64,000 nucleotides of DNA from Cotesia glomerata. Its lineage: Eukaryota > Arthropoda > Insecta > Hymenoptera > Braconidae. Below are positions 12,620-25,700 of the stretch, one piece after another; positions within the stretch are counted from its first letter, which is position 1; the number at the start of each line of letters is the position of its first letter. Position numbers and translations under genes: made by a program. The stretch covers positions 7,155,666 through 7,219,665 of the forward strand of contig NC_058164.1 in the NCBI RefSeq assembly GCF_020080835.1, written 5' to 3'. The notes under the pieces were generated by a model. It worked only from the letters and a program-made list of their open reading frames with translations, had not been told where the DNA came from and did no database searches.

Positions 12620-12685
12620 GAAAAAAAACGCTTCGCTCTTCGATAGATAATTAAATTATTTAGTGAAAAGCGAAGCGCTTTTTTG
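12620..12685. repeat. Hairpin with CGCTTCGC arms
   Basis: aacgcttcgctcttc and gaaaagcgaagcgctt form imperfect inverted arms around a ~20-bp AT loop. Confidence 0.5.
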
Positions 12686-12979
12686 GAAAATTTTCATTTA
12701 TTTATGCATAAAATGCGTTTTAAGATTCCATTTGTTGTACAAGTATGACAGAGATACTTTCGTTTGTCCAATAGAGGGCGAGAGAGAAAAAAAATGTAAA
12801 CCCTTCTTAAGTAAATTACAAAAGTTAATACAAAACAAACAAATACATTAAGATAAAGAAATTCAGATTTGTAAATATTAAAGTTATCTACTTTTTATGT
12901 TCATTAAAAATTTTAAATGTCTTGTAAAATGTTGTTAGTATTTATTTGTAACAGTATTATAACTGATTGAATACGGGTG

Positions 12980-13171
12980 AAAAATTTGTGGTATGCATAT
13001 GAACAAATTGTATTGTAGAATTTGTATTAAATATAAATATTTGCGGTTCATTTTTTTATGTTTTTGTGTTAAAAATTTTGTAACACAAAATATAAAAAAA
13101 TTGAACTATAAGTATTTATGTCTAATACAAATTTTGCAGTACAATTTGTTCATATTCGTATCATAAATTTT
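12980..13171. repeat. Foldback element with ~90-bp arms
   Basis: The left arm (gcatatgaacaaattgtatt and onward to ttttgtgtt) is mirrored by the right arm, which starts aacacaaaatataaaaaaat and ends near cagtacaatttgttcatatt. The pairing is long with few mismatches, typical of a small MITE or hairpin element. The open frame at 13118-13387 runs out of the right arm and is not a gene. Confidence 0.65.
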
Positions 13172-13185
13172 TTAACGTATATACA

Positions 13186-13462
13186 GTATCCCTCAATAAT
13201 AACGTCAACTAAAACTCATCTATTGGGTAACTTTTCTATAATTAAAAGTTATCATTTTTCAACTATAATATTAACAAAAATTTATTCATTTTCGCAACAA
13301 AAAGATAACATTTTGTTTTCTAAAAGTGAATCTTCTGTTATCTTAAATATTATATTTTGTTATCATTTTTACTTAACATTTTTTTAACGTAAATAAATAA
13401 CATATTTACGTTATCAATTTGTTACTTTTTGAGATAACTTCTTGTAAGGACATTAGGGATAC
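13186..13462. repeat. Possible small TIR element
   Basis: gtatccctcaa at about 13187 pairs with ttagggatac near 13452-13461. The interior has several GATAAC-like words and a hairpin (taacgtaaata / tatttacgtta, about 13385-13412). The termini are short, so this is a weak call. Confidence 0.3.
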
Positions 13463-14439
13463 ATTTCGGTAGAAAATTTGTCAACTTTTTGAAAGTGGAG
13501 ATTGTTGGCATCTAACTTTTTTTAGATAACTTTTTGATGTTTTGATGTGTGATGCACCTTCGCGAATAGCGCGAATTCAAATGAAATATTCAAATTAGTA
13601 AATATTAAATGATTAAAATTAGTTAAATTTTATATTCGAAGTAAATATTCAAATCATTTATTTAATGCTTTTACTCTTACCAGTTGTAATAAACATCTTT
13701 TAGTTAACTCTGTTTTATTTACAAAAGAAAATAAAATAAAATAAAAAAACATATTTCTCAAAAAACCAAATTTTCAAAACCCATAAAAAGTACTTGAATA
13801 ATTCAAGGACTATTTCTCGCCAAATGGAACTTAAAACCCTATGAGGAAAAGTCGTAAAAGACACGTGTGAAATTCAATAGAACCTTGTTCTAAAGTAACA
13901 AAGAATAATACAAAACCATATGTAACTAAACAAAAATAAGATTGTTAAATAACATTTACTGTTAAAATCTAACTTTATATAATATTGTAGTTAAGCAAAA
14001 TTAAGTTAAAATAATTAATAATTATTATCTTGTATTTAATTTATAATTAATAATTATTATTTAATTAATTTACTATTAATTTATTATTAAATCATTATTT
14101 AATTATTGTTTAATTTATAATTAAACGATAATATCTATTCTTTTATACATGATAATAATTAAACTGACTTATAATTTTATTAGAAAGTCCGATTGTAAAA
14201 TAATAGAAATAATATTTAATTCAAGTTATTAGTCAAACTCAAATATTAATCCAACATATTATAAATAATATAATATATATATTTTCATGTTATAGTTTAT
14301 TATAATTTTTATTGTAATTTAATTTCAAGTTAATTATAAGTTAATTTTTATTATAAATAGATTTTAAAAGGGTCTGTTAAATTAATAAAAATAGTTAAAT
14401 AAACATAATGACTGTATTGCTAAAAGTATATATTAGTGA

Positions 14440-15509
14440 CCCGAGAAAAAATGTTTCTATATAATTGTATATAATCATATATGATTATATATGGAATCAC
14501 ATATATAATTATATAAAATTATATATGATCATACATAATTATATATAATCATACATGATTGTATATGGAATTGTATATGAGGTTATATATAATCATATAT
14601 AATTATATATCACTATATATGGAGCAATATACAACCGTGCACGATTATATATAGTTCCATATACAATTATATATAAGTATATAGAATTATATATAATCAT
14701 ACATGATTATATATGGAATTGTATATGAGGTTATATATAATTATATATGACTATATATGGAGCAATATACAGCCATGCAAGATTGTATATAGTCCCATAT
14801 ATAATTATATATCAGTATATATAATTATATATGCTTATATATAATTAACAGACATAAAAATTTTTTCTTGGTAATCACAAAAAGTGTAAAATGATGTTTA
14901 TAATTACGTTTAAATAATTCTGAAATACAAAATTTGTCACATTTCCTATGAGATGTTTTGGTCTGCTCTTCTACTACCTAATAGTAAAATCATTATTTAT
15001 TTTATTATTTAAATAAGTGTTATATTATAATGAAATTCGGTAAAATAATTAAATTATGAATAATGATGACTATCTAAATATATATTAAAATCAATTTTTA
15101 TATTCCATTTATGATAAACTCATATGATACATTATGTAGATCATAGAATCATTATCATCTAAGACAGCAGCACAGCAGACAGACACTTCAAGACGCACGG
15201 AAATCACCAAAGTTAGGCAGCATTGAGCAGGGTTAATAGTTGGATGGGTGATCGCTGGTGTTGTAGCTATAAAATTATATCTAGATATTTTTTTTTGCAT
15301 TTTAATTGGTTACACAGAATAGCGTAGGACCATATTAAATATTCTATCCATAAAATTAACCCAATAATTAATTAGATGTAATAAATATATAATTAAATAT
15401 TGTTATATATAATTAGATATGATTATATTTGGCCATTTTTCATATACAATCATATATAACCAATTTATATATAAATATATATAATTATATATAAATATTT
15501 TTTCTCGGG
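14440..15509. mobile_element. TIR element of 1.07 kb with AT palindrome arrays
   Basis: The left terminus cccgagaaaaaatgtttcta at 14440 and the right terminus ending attttttctcggg at 15509 are inverted copies over about 30 bp. Inside are many short palindromic units such as tataatcatatatgattata. A ~147-bp unit (from ggaattgtatatgaggttat) is present twice, at about 14568 and 14714. A 5S-like segment lies at 15190-15270. No transposase frame exists, so the element would be non-autonomous. Confidence 0.6.
15190..15270 (+). pseudogene. 5S rRNA-like segment
   Basis: aaatcaccaaagttaggcag, then cattgagcagggtta and ttggatgggtgatcgct, follow the 3' two thirds of eukaryotic 5S rRNA. That includes the internal promoter region (A-box side and C-box) as I remember the consensus. 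Substitutions are scattered, and about 13 nt before the 3' end appear to be missing. The 5' third is not recognisable. This is not a functional 5S gene. It may be a retroposed 5S copy or the head of a 5S-derived SINE captured by the surrounding element. Confidence 0.7.
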
Positions 15510-16827
15510 GAAGTCTAACTTTCAGGCCGATAGGTTGAAATAAATATATATAGATATAGAGAAAATACATGTTAGTATATAAGGATCATTTATATGTAGT
15601 AGAAAATGTGTGTGCTTATGTATTCCTTAGAGTGGATGTATGTATGGAAGTTATGGTGGGAGAAGAACGGAGTTTGAAGCTCTTCGGAAAAACTATGTAA
15701 CGCACTTCTCATCGAGAGCTTAGATTGCTAAGATCACGTCATTGTAAACCTCAATTTTATATTTTGAAGCTTTTTAATATTTTGTCAACTTGAATAATAA
15801 ATTGAAACCAACTAAATAATTTTGATCAAAATTAAATAAAGTCTAAATAGAATTCTTTTATTTAAAATGATTCCTTTCCCGCACTTAAACCGTGTATTTT
15901 AATACTCCCGGGCGAAAGAACTACAGTAAGTAAAGTTTTCAATAAATAAAAATAACATCCACTAGATGGAAGCATAACAGCGGTCACGCCTCTGGTGGCA
16001 GACCCGCAACCAAAAACACCTCAACACTGCCAACCGCCAACAACTAGGACCATAAAACGTACTGTAGATCTCACATATAGACACACAAACAAATCACTCA
16101 AGATACCACCACAGCTGTGGCAACCAAATAATCTAATTAATCCAATTAAAGTTTATTAAATAATAATTAATTATTTAAATACATTTTGTTGACTAATAAA
16201 TAATAATAATAATCGTATCACTTTGGTCTAGTAATTTTTAGTATAGTGTATTCCCTTTGAATCCACAAACAGATGTTATTAAGTTGTCAGTGTGCCGCTT
16301 GGGAGAATTTATCTGTCAATTTACAATCGAAAAGCCCCTAGACGTGTGCGCAGTGGTTCTCCATGGTTGAGCGACCCTTTGAGATGTTGAAAATAAGAAA
16401 TGAGAACACAAATCCATTTTTGCGTTGTAGTTGGTGGCCGAAAGCCGAAAGTAAGGAAGACGGGAGGTTCATCGGCGCGTCTGAACAATTAATTATTTAG
16501 ACAATATGTGAAATTGAAACAAACAACCGTTTTTATTTGTAAACGGTCTCAACTGATTTGTTTGTGATTTTCGATAATCATCACAGAGGTGCAGCCTGTG
16601 ATTTAAACATCATCAATTCATTCTATAATAAACTAGTCTGATTGTTTTCGATACGTCGTAGCTGTGTGCCTCCCGTCTTCTATTAAATTTATCGATAAAA
16701 TTTAAATTTACAATACAACAACAGTGTCTTTACTCCGTTATTGCAATTACAAAAATTTTAAACGTCAGCATTTTTACCGACACCAATTGTTTATTGTTTT
16801 TAATAACAATAAATAAGGCATTGTAAA

Positions 16828-19151
16828 ATGGCAATACTACCACCTGATCCAATTTACGTTTTACGTGGGGACATGGGTCCTGTTCACTGTCTTGATTTTA
16901 GAATTTCTCCCTACGTTGAGCACCTCTACGCTGGTGCTGAAAGTGGAAATATTCATATTTGGGATCTTCAAGTAATTATTTATTCATTTCTTCAGTACAA
17001 TTACTATTGTAATTAATGATACTGAAATCAACTGACATCTGACAGCTTTTTGAAATTTTTTTAATAAATCAGTAAATCAATTATGATAAAAAGAATATTT
17101 TATATAATTTTCACTTGTAATTTTTTTTAAATTTCTCCATGTATAATTTCTTAAATTTCTTCATTAATAGTTTAAATTAATACATAAATATGATGAAATG
17201 TTAGATATCTGTTAATTTCAGTATTATTTATAATTATAGGCAGATAATTAAAATTACAAGTTTTAAACTGTTACTGATAACAAAATTATTTTTTCAGAGA
17301 CATCGAGAAATTTGTAAATTGAATGCTATTAAAAAACAGTGTCTAGCTTTACATACACTGGATGATGAGTATTTGATTATTCAAAGAAAAGACGGCTGTG
17401 TTGACATTTGGAATGCTGATGGATCTAATTGGATACTTGATAAGACTATTGATACCGATTACTGCGGATTTTCCAGGTATTTATTTACTTAATTTTTATT
17501 AATTAAGTTCTCACTGTTGAAAAAAAAAGCCCGGAAAGTTTTTCAGATTTTTTTAGAAATCTAACTATTGTAGCCGGTTTTATGGCACAATTAAAGAAAA
17601 TTTTGTTATATCATATGTTGTATTTAATTGAGTTATACCGAACTTTAAAGTTCACTTAATTATCTTTAATTTGAATTATTATTTATTCACTTTCAATAAT
17701 TTATTCAATTAGTTTTGTGGCTTAGAATATTTTTGAAAATTTATCAATAATTGTATTATGTTCCTAAATCTTGAATCCTTAAACCAATGATTTTTCAGTT
17801 GTAAAAAATAGTTTAAACCTACTTAATTGATCTTGAAGTTTACACAATTTTTTTTTAATTTAAACTATTATTCGTCTACATTTAATGATATTTTAAATAT
17901 ATTTAGTGATGTTGAAAGTTTTTGAAAAAATATTTTGCTTTTTCATATTCATTTACGAAATCTATCATTCCATTTCGAGTATGGCCGAATGGTGCTTTCT
18001 AAATTCTGAATTTAAAAATACTTATATTATTTTTGAATATTTGTTATAAATAAAAACATTTTTTTGAAAAATATTGAGACTAATAATTTAACAGTTGAAG
18101 AATAGAATAATATGATAATTTCATATCAAGTACTTTTTCAATTTTTAATTAATTATTACATGCTTTTAATCATAAGTATAAATGATACTAAAGTTGACAG
18201 ACATCTAAAATTTTTTTTTGTTTTTATTATACATAAAATATAGAAAAATATATTTTTTACAAATTTGTACTTGTATTTTTTTTTTTTATTTTTAGATGTG
18301 AAATTTTTTTATTGAAATTTTCCATAATAATTAAGTTCTTATGAAAATTCAAAAAATCGACAGATGTTTATTAATTTTAGTATCATATAATAAATATAAA
18401 TGTATTGTGAAGCAAACGTTGATTAATAATAAATTATAAAATATTTTTCAGATACCAGATTTTGACTGATGATATAATTCTTCTTCCACTACCAAACTCG
18501 CAGGTCGGAGCCTTATCTTTGACTACTCAAGAATTTGTTTATAAATTAGATCCAATGGTATCTAAAGTGCCCAAACCTCTTGGTGAAGTTATGGCGATTA
18601 AAAATTGCTCACTTGAAAATAATATTATACTTATTGCGTACGAAAGTGGTGACATTGCAGCGTGGAACATCAAGGACCGCGTAATTGTCAGTTGGTTGAA
18701 TACCGACTCTTGCCCGATGACTATTAATTTTGATAACTATTGGATGCGAGGTATTATCGGTAACCCAACAGATAAATTAGAGGTAATAGTTATTATTTTT
18801 TAATAATTATCAATGTTAACTTAAAAAAAATTTTTAAATCTACAGGTTTTTGATCTGAACAAAAGCAACCAACTGGTCCACAAGACATCGATAACTCTTA
18901 AAAATAGCGGGACATCTTTAATTGCATCTCGACCAGACTCGAAAGTTTTTGCTGCTGGCGGTTGGGACGGACGAGTCCGCATATTTTCGTGGAAAACGCT
19001 TCGGCCCCTTGCTGTCCTTAATCAACATAGATCTAATATTTTTGATATTATTTATTCAAAGGAAAAAGTCCAAGCGTTTAACAATAAGAATCTAATGGCT
19101 GCAGCTGGCAAAGACGGTACAGTCTCACTCTGGGATCTCTATAATCAATAA
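16828..19151 (+). CDS. GNB1L: WD40-repeat protein, GNB1L homologue
   Basis: Four exons: 16828-16971, 17298-17476, 18452-18782 and 18846-19151, with compatible phases, giving 319 residues, close to the usual vertebrate length of about 327. The protein is a WD40 propeller. The N-terminus is PPDPIYVLRGDMGPVHCLDF, and WD-type ends are seen as NIHIWDL, CVDIWNAD, DIAAWNI, RVRIFSW and TVSLWDL. GNB1L-type proteins are Gbeta-like adaptors, and in other animals they support stability of PIKK kinases. The start at 16828 is the first ATG of the conserved N-terminus (gtaaaATGg). Introns 1 and 2 hold one copy each of a small inverted-repeat family. The gene is convergent with SOBP; 596 bp separate their stop codons, with an AATAAA near 19311. 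Confidence 0.93.
17015..17229. repeat. MITE-like repeat (GATACT family) in GNB1L intron 1
   Basis: It begins atgatactgaaatcaactga and ends with the near-complement tctgttaatttcagtattat. The body is an AT-rich foldback with cacttgtaattttt. Related copies lie at 18181, 47327, 55009 and about 60189. Confidence 0.6.
18181..18387. repeat. MITE-like repeat (GATACT family) in GNB1L intron 2
   Basis: It begins aatgatactaaagttgacag and ends tattaattttagtatcat. The termini are inverted, and the size and interior match the copy in intron 1. Confidence 0.6.
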
Positions 19152-19746
19152 AACTGTCGACTAAAATCTACAATCAGTCTCAACTTGCATTTTATAAAAT
19201 TATTTAACACAAAATCATCAATTAACTGATTTGTGTTAACAATGTTTCGTATAAATATTTATTTAAACTCAGCCTAATCGTTCGAGATTAGTTTGTAAAA
19301 CTAAAAAAAAAAAATAAACCGGACATTCTTGATAATTTATTATTTAATCAAGTACCTGGCACATGAACGATGTAAGTAATTCTTTTCTAATAAAATATTT
19401 TCTTTTAAATTACCAAAACTACAATTTACACTTATTAATTTTTTTCGTCAAAAATATTATATCAATACAGGTGACTAAAAAATAATGACAACGGTATAAT
19501 AATTTAAAAATAATCACTAGTTTTTTACTGATTAATTATTTATAATTAAAATTATTCTTTTTCACATCAAAACATCTACAATAGTTGAACATAAAATTAT
19601 TAAACATAACTAATTTTTACAGAGCATCACGTATATTTATTTCAAAGCACTAGATAAAAATAAAAAAAACAAACAACTTGTGCTTAAATTGAAAACAGCA
19701 CGAGTAACATTAAAAAAAAGTAAGTCTATAAATAACAAATAATTAT
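19152..19746. other. 3' UTR region between GNB1L and SOBP
   Basis: AT-rich DNA holding both 3' ends, with AATAAA-type signals on each strand. No exon or clear repeat is seen. Confidence 0.6.
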
Positions 19747-22700
19747 TTAAACGTGTACAAATTTATTTCGTCGTTTGAGTCTGATGTCCTGATCAGACCC
19801 AGATGTAAGACGTCTCCGTTTTCTCAGAGGCCTGGGACTGTTATTTCTCGCCTGCATTTTATTTCCGACTGCGAAAAAGCTCGCACCCGTGGAAGTCGTG
19901 GACAACACCGGCGATGACGAGGTTGATGAATCCGACAGATTAATAAGCTTTTCACTCGACGAATTTGCTAAACACGGACTTTTAGCCTGCATCGGTTGGC
20001 TTCGTCGTGAAAGATCTTGAGGAACTGTTGTTTCACCATTACTACACGAATTTGTTTTTTCAGATTTTTTTGTCTCAGAGTTTGTTGAGTTGAAGAATTT
20101 AGAAAATAGCGGAATGGGGATTGGAATTGGCAGAGGTATCGGTATGGGAATCGGATAAGGAACTAGAACAGTCACCGGTGGTAACAGTCCTGCGGGATTA
20201 TTTAGAACCTTGGAAGCTCCCGTATGCAATGGAGACGGAGGAGATCCAACTTGTGGAGGCGGTGAAGAATTGTCTGGGTAATTTCTCCTGATAAATTGAA
20301 GAGGTATTGGGTGGGAGGGAGGATTGGGGAAACCTTTCTCTGGAAATGTCATCGGATAGTGAGTATAATTGTAATGATGAGCTTTTGGAAGCCACATAGA
20401 TTTCCCGGAGACCCTGCGTGATCGATAGCTGGGCTGACTATGACGTTTAACCGTATCTCTTACCAACAACTTTCTTACGTCTTTAATGAAAATAGTTCCC
20501 TCGCGCGAGCAGTTCGTGGGCGGCGATTCTTTACAACTTTCAGGCGAGGAACTCGTTGACCTTCTGCAGACTTTTATCGCTGCGCTGTTGTTAATATTCA
20601 ATAAACTACCCGGCGTAATTGAAACGTGAGATGACTCTGTACTTGATAATGATTTAGATGACGCAGTGATACGTTCCTGTGATCTACGATTCTCCTCCTC
20701 TTTCAGTGACTCTTTAATAGCTTCTTCAACATTTTCATCCTCATCGTCATCGAGGTACTGTACATTTTGTTTACTATTACTATTATTATTATTATTACTA
20801 ATGTTAATGCTATTATTTATGCTATTGTCAGACTGCAAACAGTCATTGGTAATCTTCTTGGATAGATCCCGAGATTCGTCGTCTGGTTTGTCGGAACTCG
20901 GCCAGTCGCTAGGCTCATCGTCGACGACCAGTGCTTCCTCATCGGGACTAGGTGGAGCGGATCTGCAGTCTCTCAGCCACAGTTCCGGTGTTATCAATCC
21001 ACCACTACTGGGGCTGGTTGGCGATATGCTTGCTATTCCGTGCAACGCCAAGTGCGCCTGGGTTTCGCGGCAGAATATATTCATTTTATACTGGTTTAAA
21101 CACTTATCACTGCAGAATTGGAGTTGACTTTCGCCATCCTGCAAGATTAAAATTTGTCATTTTTTTATGTTGATTCATTACTTAGTATGAAAATTTTGTA
21201 ATTATGTAAACGTGGGACTCAAACTATTTTTAGATATAAAAAATTATGGTATCTGCAAATTTTTTCATCATATTCTATTCTTTAGCAGTTAGAAAAAAAT
21301 TTAGTGGTTTGATTTTTAAGAAATTTAATTTCATGAAGATTTTTTTATTTAAAAAGTCCTCCAATTGAAATTTTGATTTTTTATCAACAATTTAAAGGTG
21401 ATATAGTTTTTAATATTAATATATTTGATAATTATTTACAAGTGGGGTCAACCCATACTAGCCCATGTTAAAATTTTTTTTTTGATCAAATTAATCAATT
21501 TTTTTTTTTTAATTGTTCATTTTTTATGTATTTTTCAAAAAAAAAATATATATATATCAAAAACATCAAAAAAAGATAAAATAGAAATTTTATGCAAAAA
21601 CGTGAGAGCCAAAATTTTTTCAAACTTTTTTAGGCAAAAAAGCTATCGAAATATTTATTTTTTCCTTTCACAACATTTTTATACTATAAATGCGCTGTAA
21701 AAACGAGCAGAATAAAAAAAAATTTGAAAATGTTAATTTTCCACCTAGTTATGGCCCAAAATGGGGTTGATCCCACTTGTAAATAATTCCCGTAAAATCT
21801 ATTGAACAACATAGAATAATTACGATTTTACTTATTTCACAAAGTTAATGTATAATCTTCAAATTTTCAATCAAAAATTAAAACTTTTCGAATCAATAAA
21901 TCTTCATGAAATTTCATTTTTTTTTTTTTTTTTTTTTTTTTTCAAGTTTTGAATTTTTTATAACTGAAAATAGATGGAAGTCCACTTATATATAATTACC
22001 GACAATTTTTATAACAAACAACTATCGATAATGATAATTTATTGAATTCTTTTTTTGAATTTTTAGACCAAAATTGAAACATTTTTATTAATTGAAAAAA
22101 AAATAGCAAATTTTCAACTTTTCAATAATATTAAAAAAAAAAAAAAAAAAAAAAAAAGTTAATTGTTAGCTTCGATTATTTTGAGAACAATAATCGAGTA
22201 CTTACATGAAAATCCACATAGCTAACGGAATGTCTAACATGTCGGCACCAATCGCAAGTTCTCGCCCGTTTGAAAGCTGCCCGTCTACCGGCAGCAAAGC
22301 AAGCCTCACTACAGAACCTATTGGAATTGGTCAACCCGGGGTTGCTGGTGCCTTCACAAGCACTTACTGGTTCCCAGGTGCCACCAGTCCTTCCACACCA
22401 TGAACATGATGTCGAGCGTTCTGGAACATCAATGAATAATCAATAATCAATCAATGATAAATTGATAAAATGAAAAAATAATCGAGCAAATCATTACATT
22501 AAAATATAAATACATATAATAGAATATGGGGAAGATTCGGCATGATGAAATTCAAGTGCGTGCGCGATCTTGTTTCGCGTCATATCGCATTACTTAACGA
22601 GTCACGTCGCAACACGAACCCATGCCCGGCCCTCTCTCTCAGCTGTTATACACTCATATATTTTGAGTTTGTTAGTTCAATAGTACCACATTTCATGTGA

Positions 22701-25700
22701 ATAATACGATTCCACTCATGAAATAACAATATAAATTTATACATTTATAAATGATATTTAATATTATTCAAAGTATTAAAATTAAAAACAAAAATCAAAT
22801 TTAAACCAAAAACAAATTTTACACTCGACGATATCCAGTTACATGATTATTCTATACTCTTCTGTAAATAATTACAGGTATTCTTGTCTCTTGTGTCCTC
22901 CTAGTTATCGTCAACCAGATGAGAGTTCAGTAGAAACGATACGTTGTCGTCTCTACTCCTTTTGCTTATCCGAACCATTTTCCAGTACACCAAAGACCTG
23001 GAGCTTCTAGAATTTCAAGCACTGCCAGCTCTGTTCTATCTTCTGTTGATCTACCTTCTATCATTCCACCTGTCTATCGTATCCAGTACACAATATATAA
23101 TTATATAGATATATAGTGTATAGTACCAGTATATATCGGTACCTGCAGCATAAGTTGATAGAAAACAAAACTGGAGTCAAATTTACCAACTCTGGCTCCG
23201 ATTCCCGACATTTCATTTGATTTAATTATTACTCACTCATATTCTGTAAACTAATATATATACTAACTGCAATTGATTTCTTTTAAATCTCATATTCAGC
23301 AAAAAAAAAACAATATTTTTGAACTTTGTCTAATTAAGACAAAAATACTTCAAGTGTAGGTATTACTCTCTCTAGAAATAAATGAGTGAAATTTTTACTT
23401 ATTAAAATAGTAAACCTGGAAATTGTATAAAAATTAGTAATTTTAAAATATTTAGTTATTTTTTACTAATTTAAAAACTCAAGAGATTTTAATTCACAAC
23501 AAAATTAGTAGAAAAAAAACTTTTTTATTTGTGGAATTTTTTTAATTCGTAAAAAATTTTCTAACTCAAAATATGACCATTTCCATTAATTAGAAAAATT
23601 GTTACAACTAATAACTAGTGGTATACTTTGGATATTTTGAAAAAGTAACAACTAATCTGAGAGAAAAAATTTGTTTTGAAAAAATAGACATTGTTGTAAC
23701 AAGAAATTATTTTGTTAAAAATTTTCAACAATTGGATTTCTTAGCTGAAGAAATCAAAATTTTCCCCATAATTACTTTTTTGTTGGAAAAAAAAATTTTT
23801 TTGATTTGGAAAAAAACAATTTTAGATAGACAACTTGCGAATTTTCATGCAAAATCGTTTTTTCCCAAATCTAGAAAACTTTTTTTCAATATAAGAAATT
23901 GTTACTGTGATAAAAATTTTTATTTCTTCAGCTAAAAAATAATTTTTTTTTTAATTTTCAACAAATTGATTTCTTTGTTACAATATTGCTCATTTTTTTT
24001 AAAAGAAATTTTTTTCTCTCAGTTTATCAATTAATAATTTTTCATAAATGTAGTTTTATAGAGAGTTGTTTTTGTCATTGCACGCCTCTAACGTAAGCGC
24101 CATTTAACTTCATAATTTCATTTTGATTTTTTTATAATCATTTAGGTGTTTCAGTTTATTCTCAAACTGAATAATAATTTTTTAAAAAATTTATGTAAAA
24201 TATCAGTCATATGTACTGTGCAATTATTAATAGAAGTAAACGGGAGTTAACTTGGATTGATACACATGATAATTTAAAAAGCTTAGGAAAATATACAAAT
24301 TTTCGGGTACTGTTACGCTGGCTAAGCTCTTCAAGCATAGCATTGCTTCTTTGAATTACTACTCAGAATACACATAACACACGTCTGGTGTACTGATGCT
24401 GACAGTACCAGAACAGTTACGGAACTCTAAAAATAATTTTTGTACTCACGTTCTTCGATTACATATTTCAGTTATATTAGTATCCAATAGATTTTTTTAC
24501 AGTACATTTACTTTGATTTTTAAACTAAACTTCACTTTATTAAAATAATTTTAATATTGTAATCTAACCGCTAGAATTTATACCTTTAAATAAAAAAATT
24601 GTTTCGTGTTTTAGATCCTAAGTTATAAGAAATATTCAGATTACAGCCAACCTGGGTATTTAACTTAAATTCTTAGCTCAGAAAACGGTATCAAATTACC
24701 TGAATGCTATTTCTGATATATAAAGATATTTATGCATGGATTTATGTGCGAGTGTGTTTATTTATTTTTTGACTTTTAATTAAATGATTCATTTGGAAAA
24801 ATTATTTTTCATTAGTCTTCAGGATAATGTAATATATTTAATTATAAAAACGAAAAATCATTCAGTGGTATAATTTCTGGTTCAAACAAAAAAAATTATA
24901 TTTATGAAGTATAATTGAATGTTATGTTTAATTAAATTAATTTTATTAATAACGTATAATTTGAAAAATTTTCTGAAATTAATTTAAACTAATTTTTGTT
25001 TGTATTTTTACCGCAACTTGAACGCGTAGATAATGGAGCGGTGGTATAAATTTAACAGTGATGAAACAATTATAAATTTAAAATAAGGGTCATGTTTAAA
25101 GTATAATAATAAAAAGATTGAGATAAAGTATAAAGTTGTTATACAAGACAGTGTAATTAATCACCTATTACTTGACATACAAAGTTTGCCTAAAGTAACG
25201 TAGTAATATAAACTATATAACTATAGTTATAGCGGACAAAGAGTGTAGTGTGTTGTGGTCCTTGAAAGTTAGATATTTAACGCAAAAGCTCGTTCGTTAA
25301 GCAAGATACCGGAATATTAATTGAGCACTTGCCAGGTTTCACACTTTAGTAGTGTACGATGTTATAAACACCTAACTGACGAAGAGCAAGGATGATGAGC
25401 TTACGCCCCTTACCTTGCGGTGTGTTATTATCTAACTTACTAGCTTCTTAAGACTAGACTACTGATGTCTACTTGCCTAACAACTTTCATGTAATTTGAT
25501 TACTATAATTATTGCTATTATTCAGAAGCTTGTTCATTTCTAAAGCTAAATTTTTATTAATTTTTAGTATTTTATTGAACGATATAGATCAAATTTATTT
25601 ATTTATTATTATTATTATTATATCAACAGCAAATATGCCGATAATAGAGAAAAAATAAAATTGAATATTTTTGTGACAAGGAATCAATTTGTTGTAAATT

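Larger units (their letters stand above)
11079..16827. other. Repeat-rich intergenic region between divergent genes
   Basis: This is 5.7 kb between the start codons of REXO1 (-) and GNB1L (+). It holds a mini-Helitron-like copy (11444-11571), a dispersed repeat (11765-11965), hairpins near 12620 and 12980, a possible small TIR element near 13186-13462, and the 14440-15509 element with a 5S-like segment. The last ~1.2 kb (15600-16827) is less AT-rich and probably holds the GNB1L promoter and 5' UTR. No further exon is convincing. Confidence 0.6.

Noticed and set aside
14440..14850. Regularly repeated units that might suggest a CRISPR array
   Set aside because: The units are AT palindromes of varying length with no unique spacers, in a eukaryotic genome and inside a TIR element.
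20666..21127. 153-codon plus-strand frame
   Set aside because: Antisense of SOBP exon 4, driven by its poly-Asn and Ser tracts.
21918..22157. Long T and A runs as possible retroposon tails
   Set aside because: No retroposon body or target duplication is attached to either run.
23618..23935. 105-codon frame in SOBP intron 2
   Set aside because: It lies almost wholly within a foldback repeat and has no recognisable motif.
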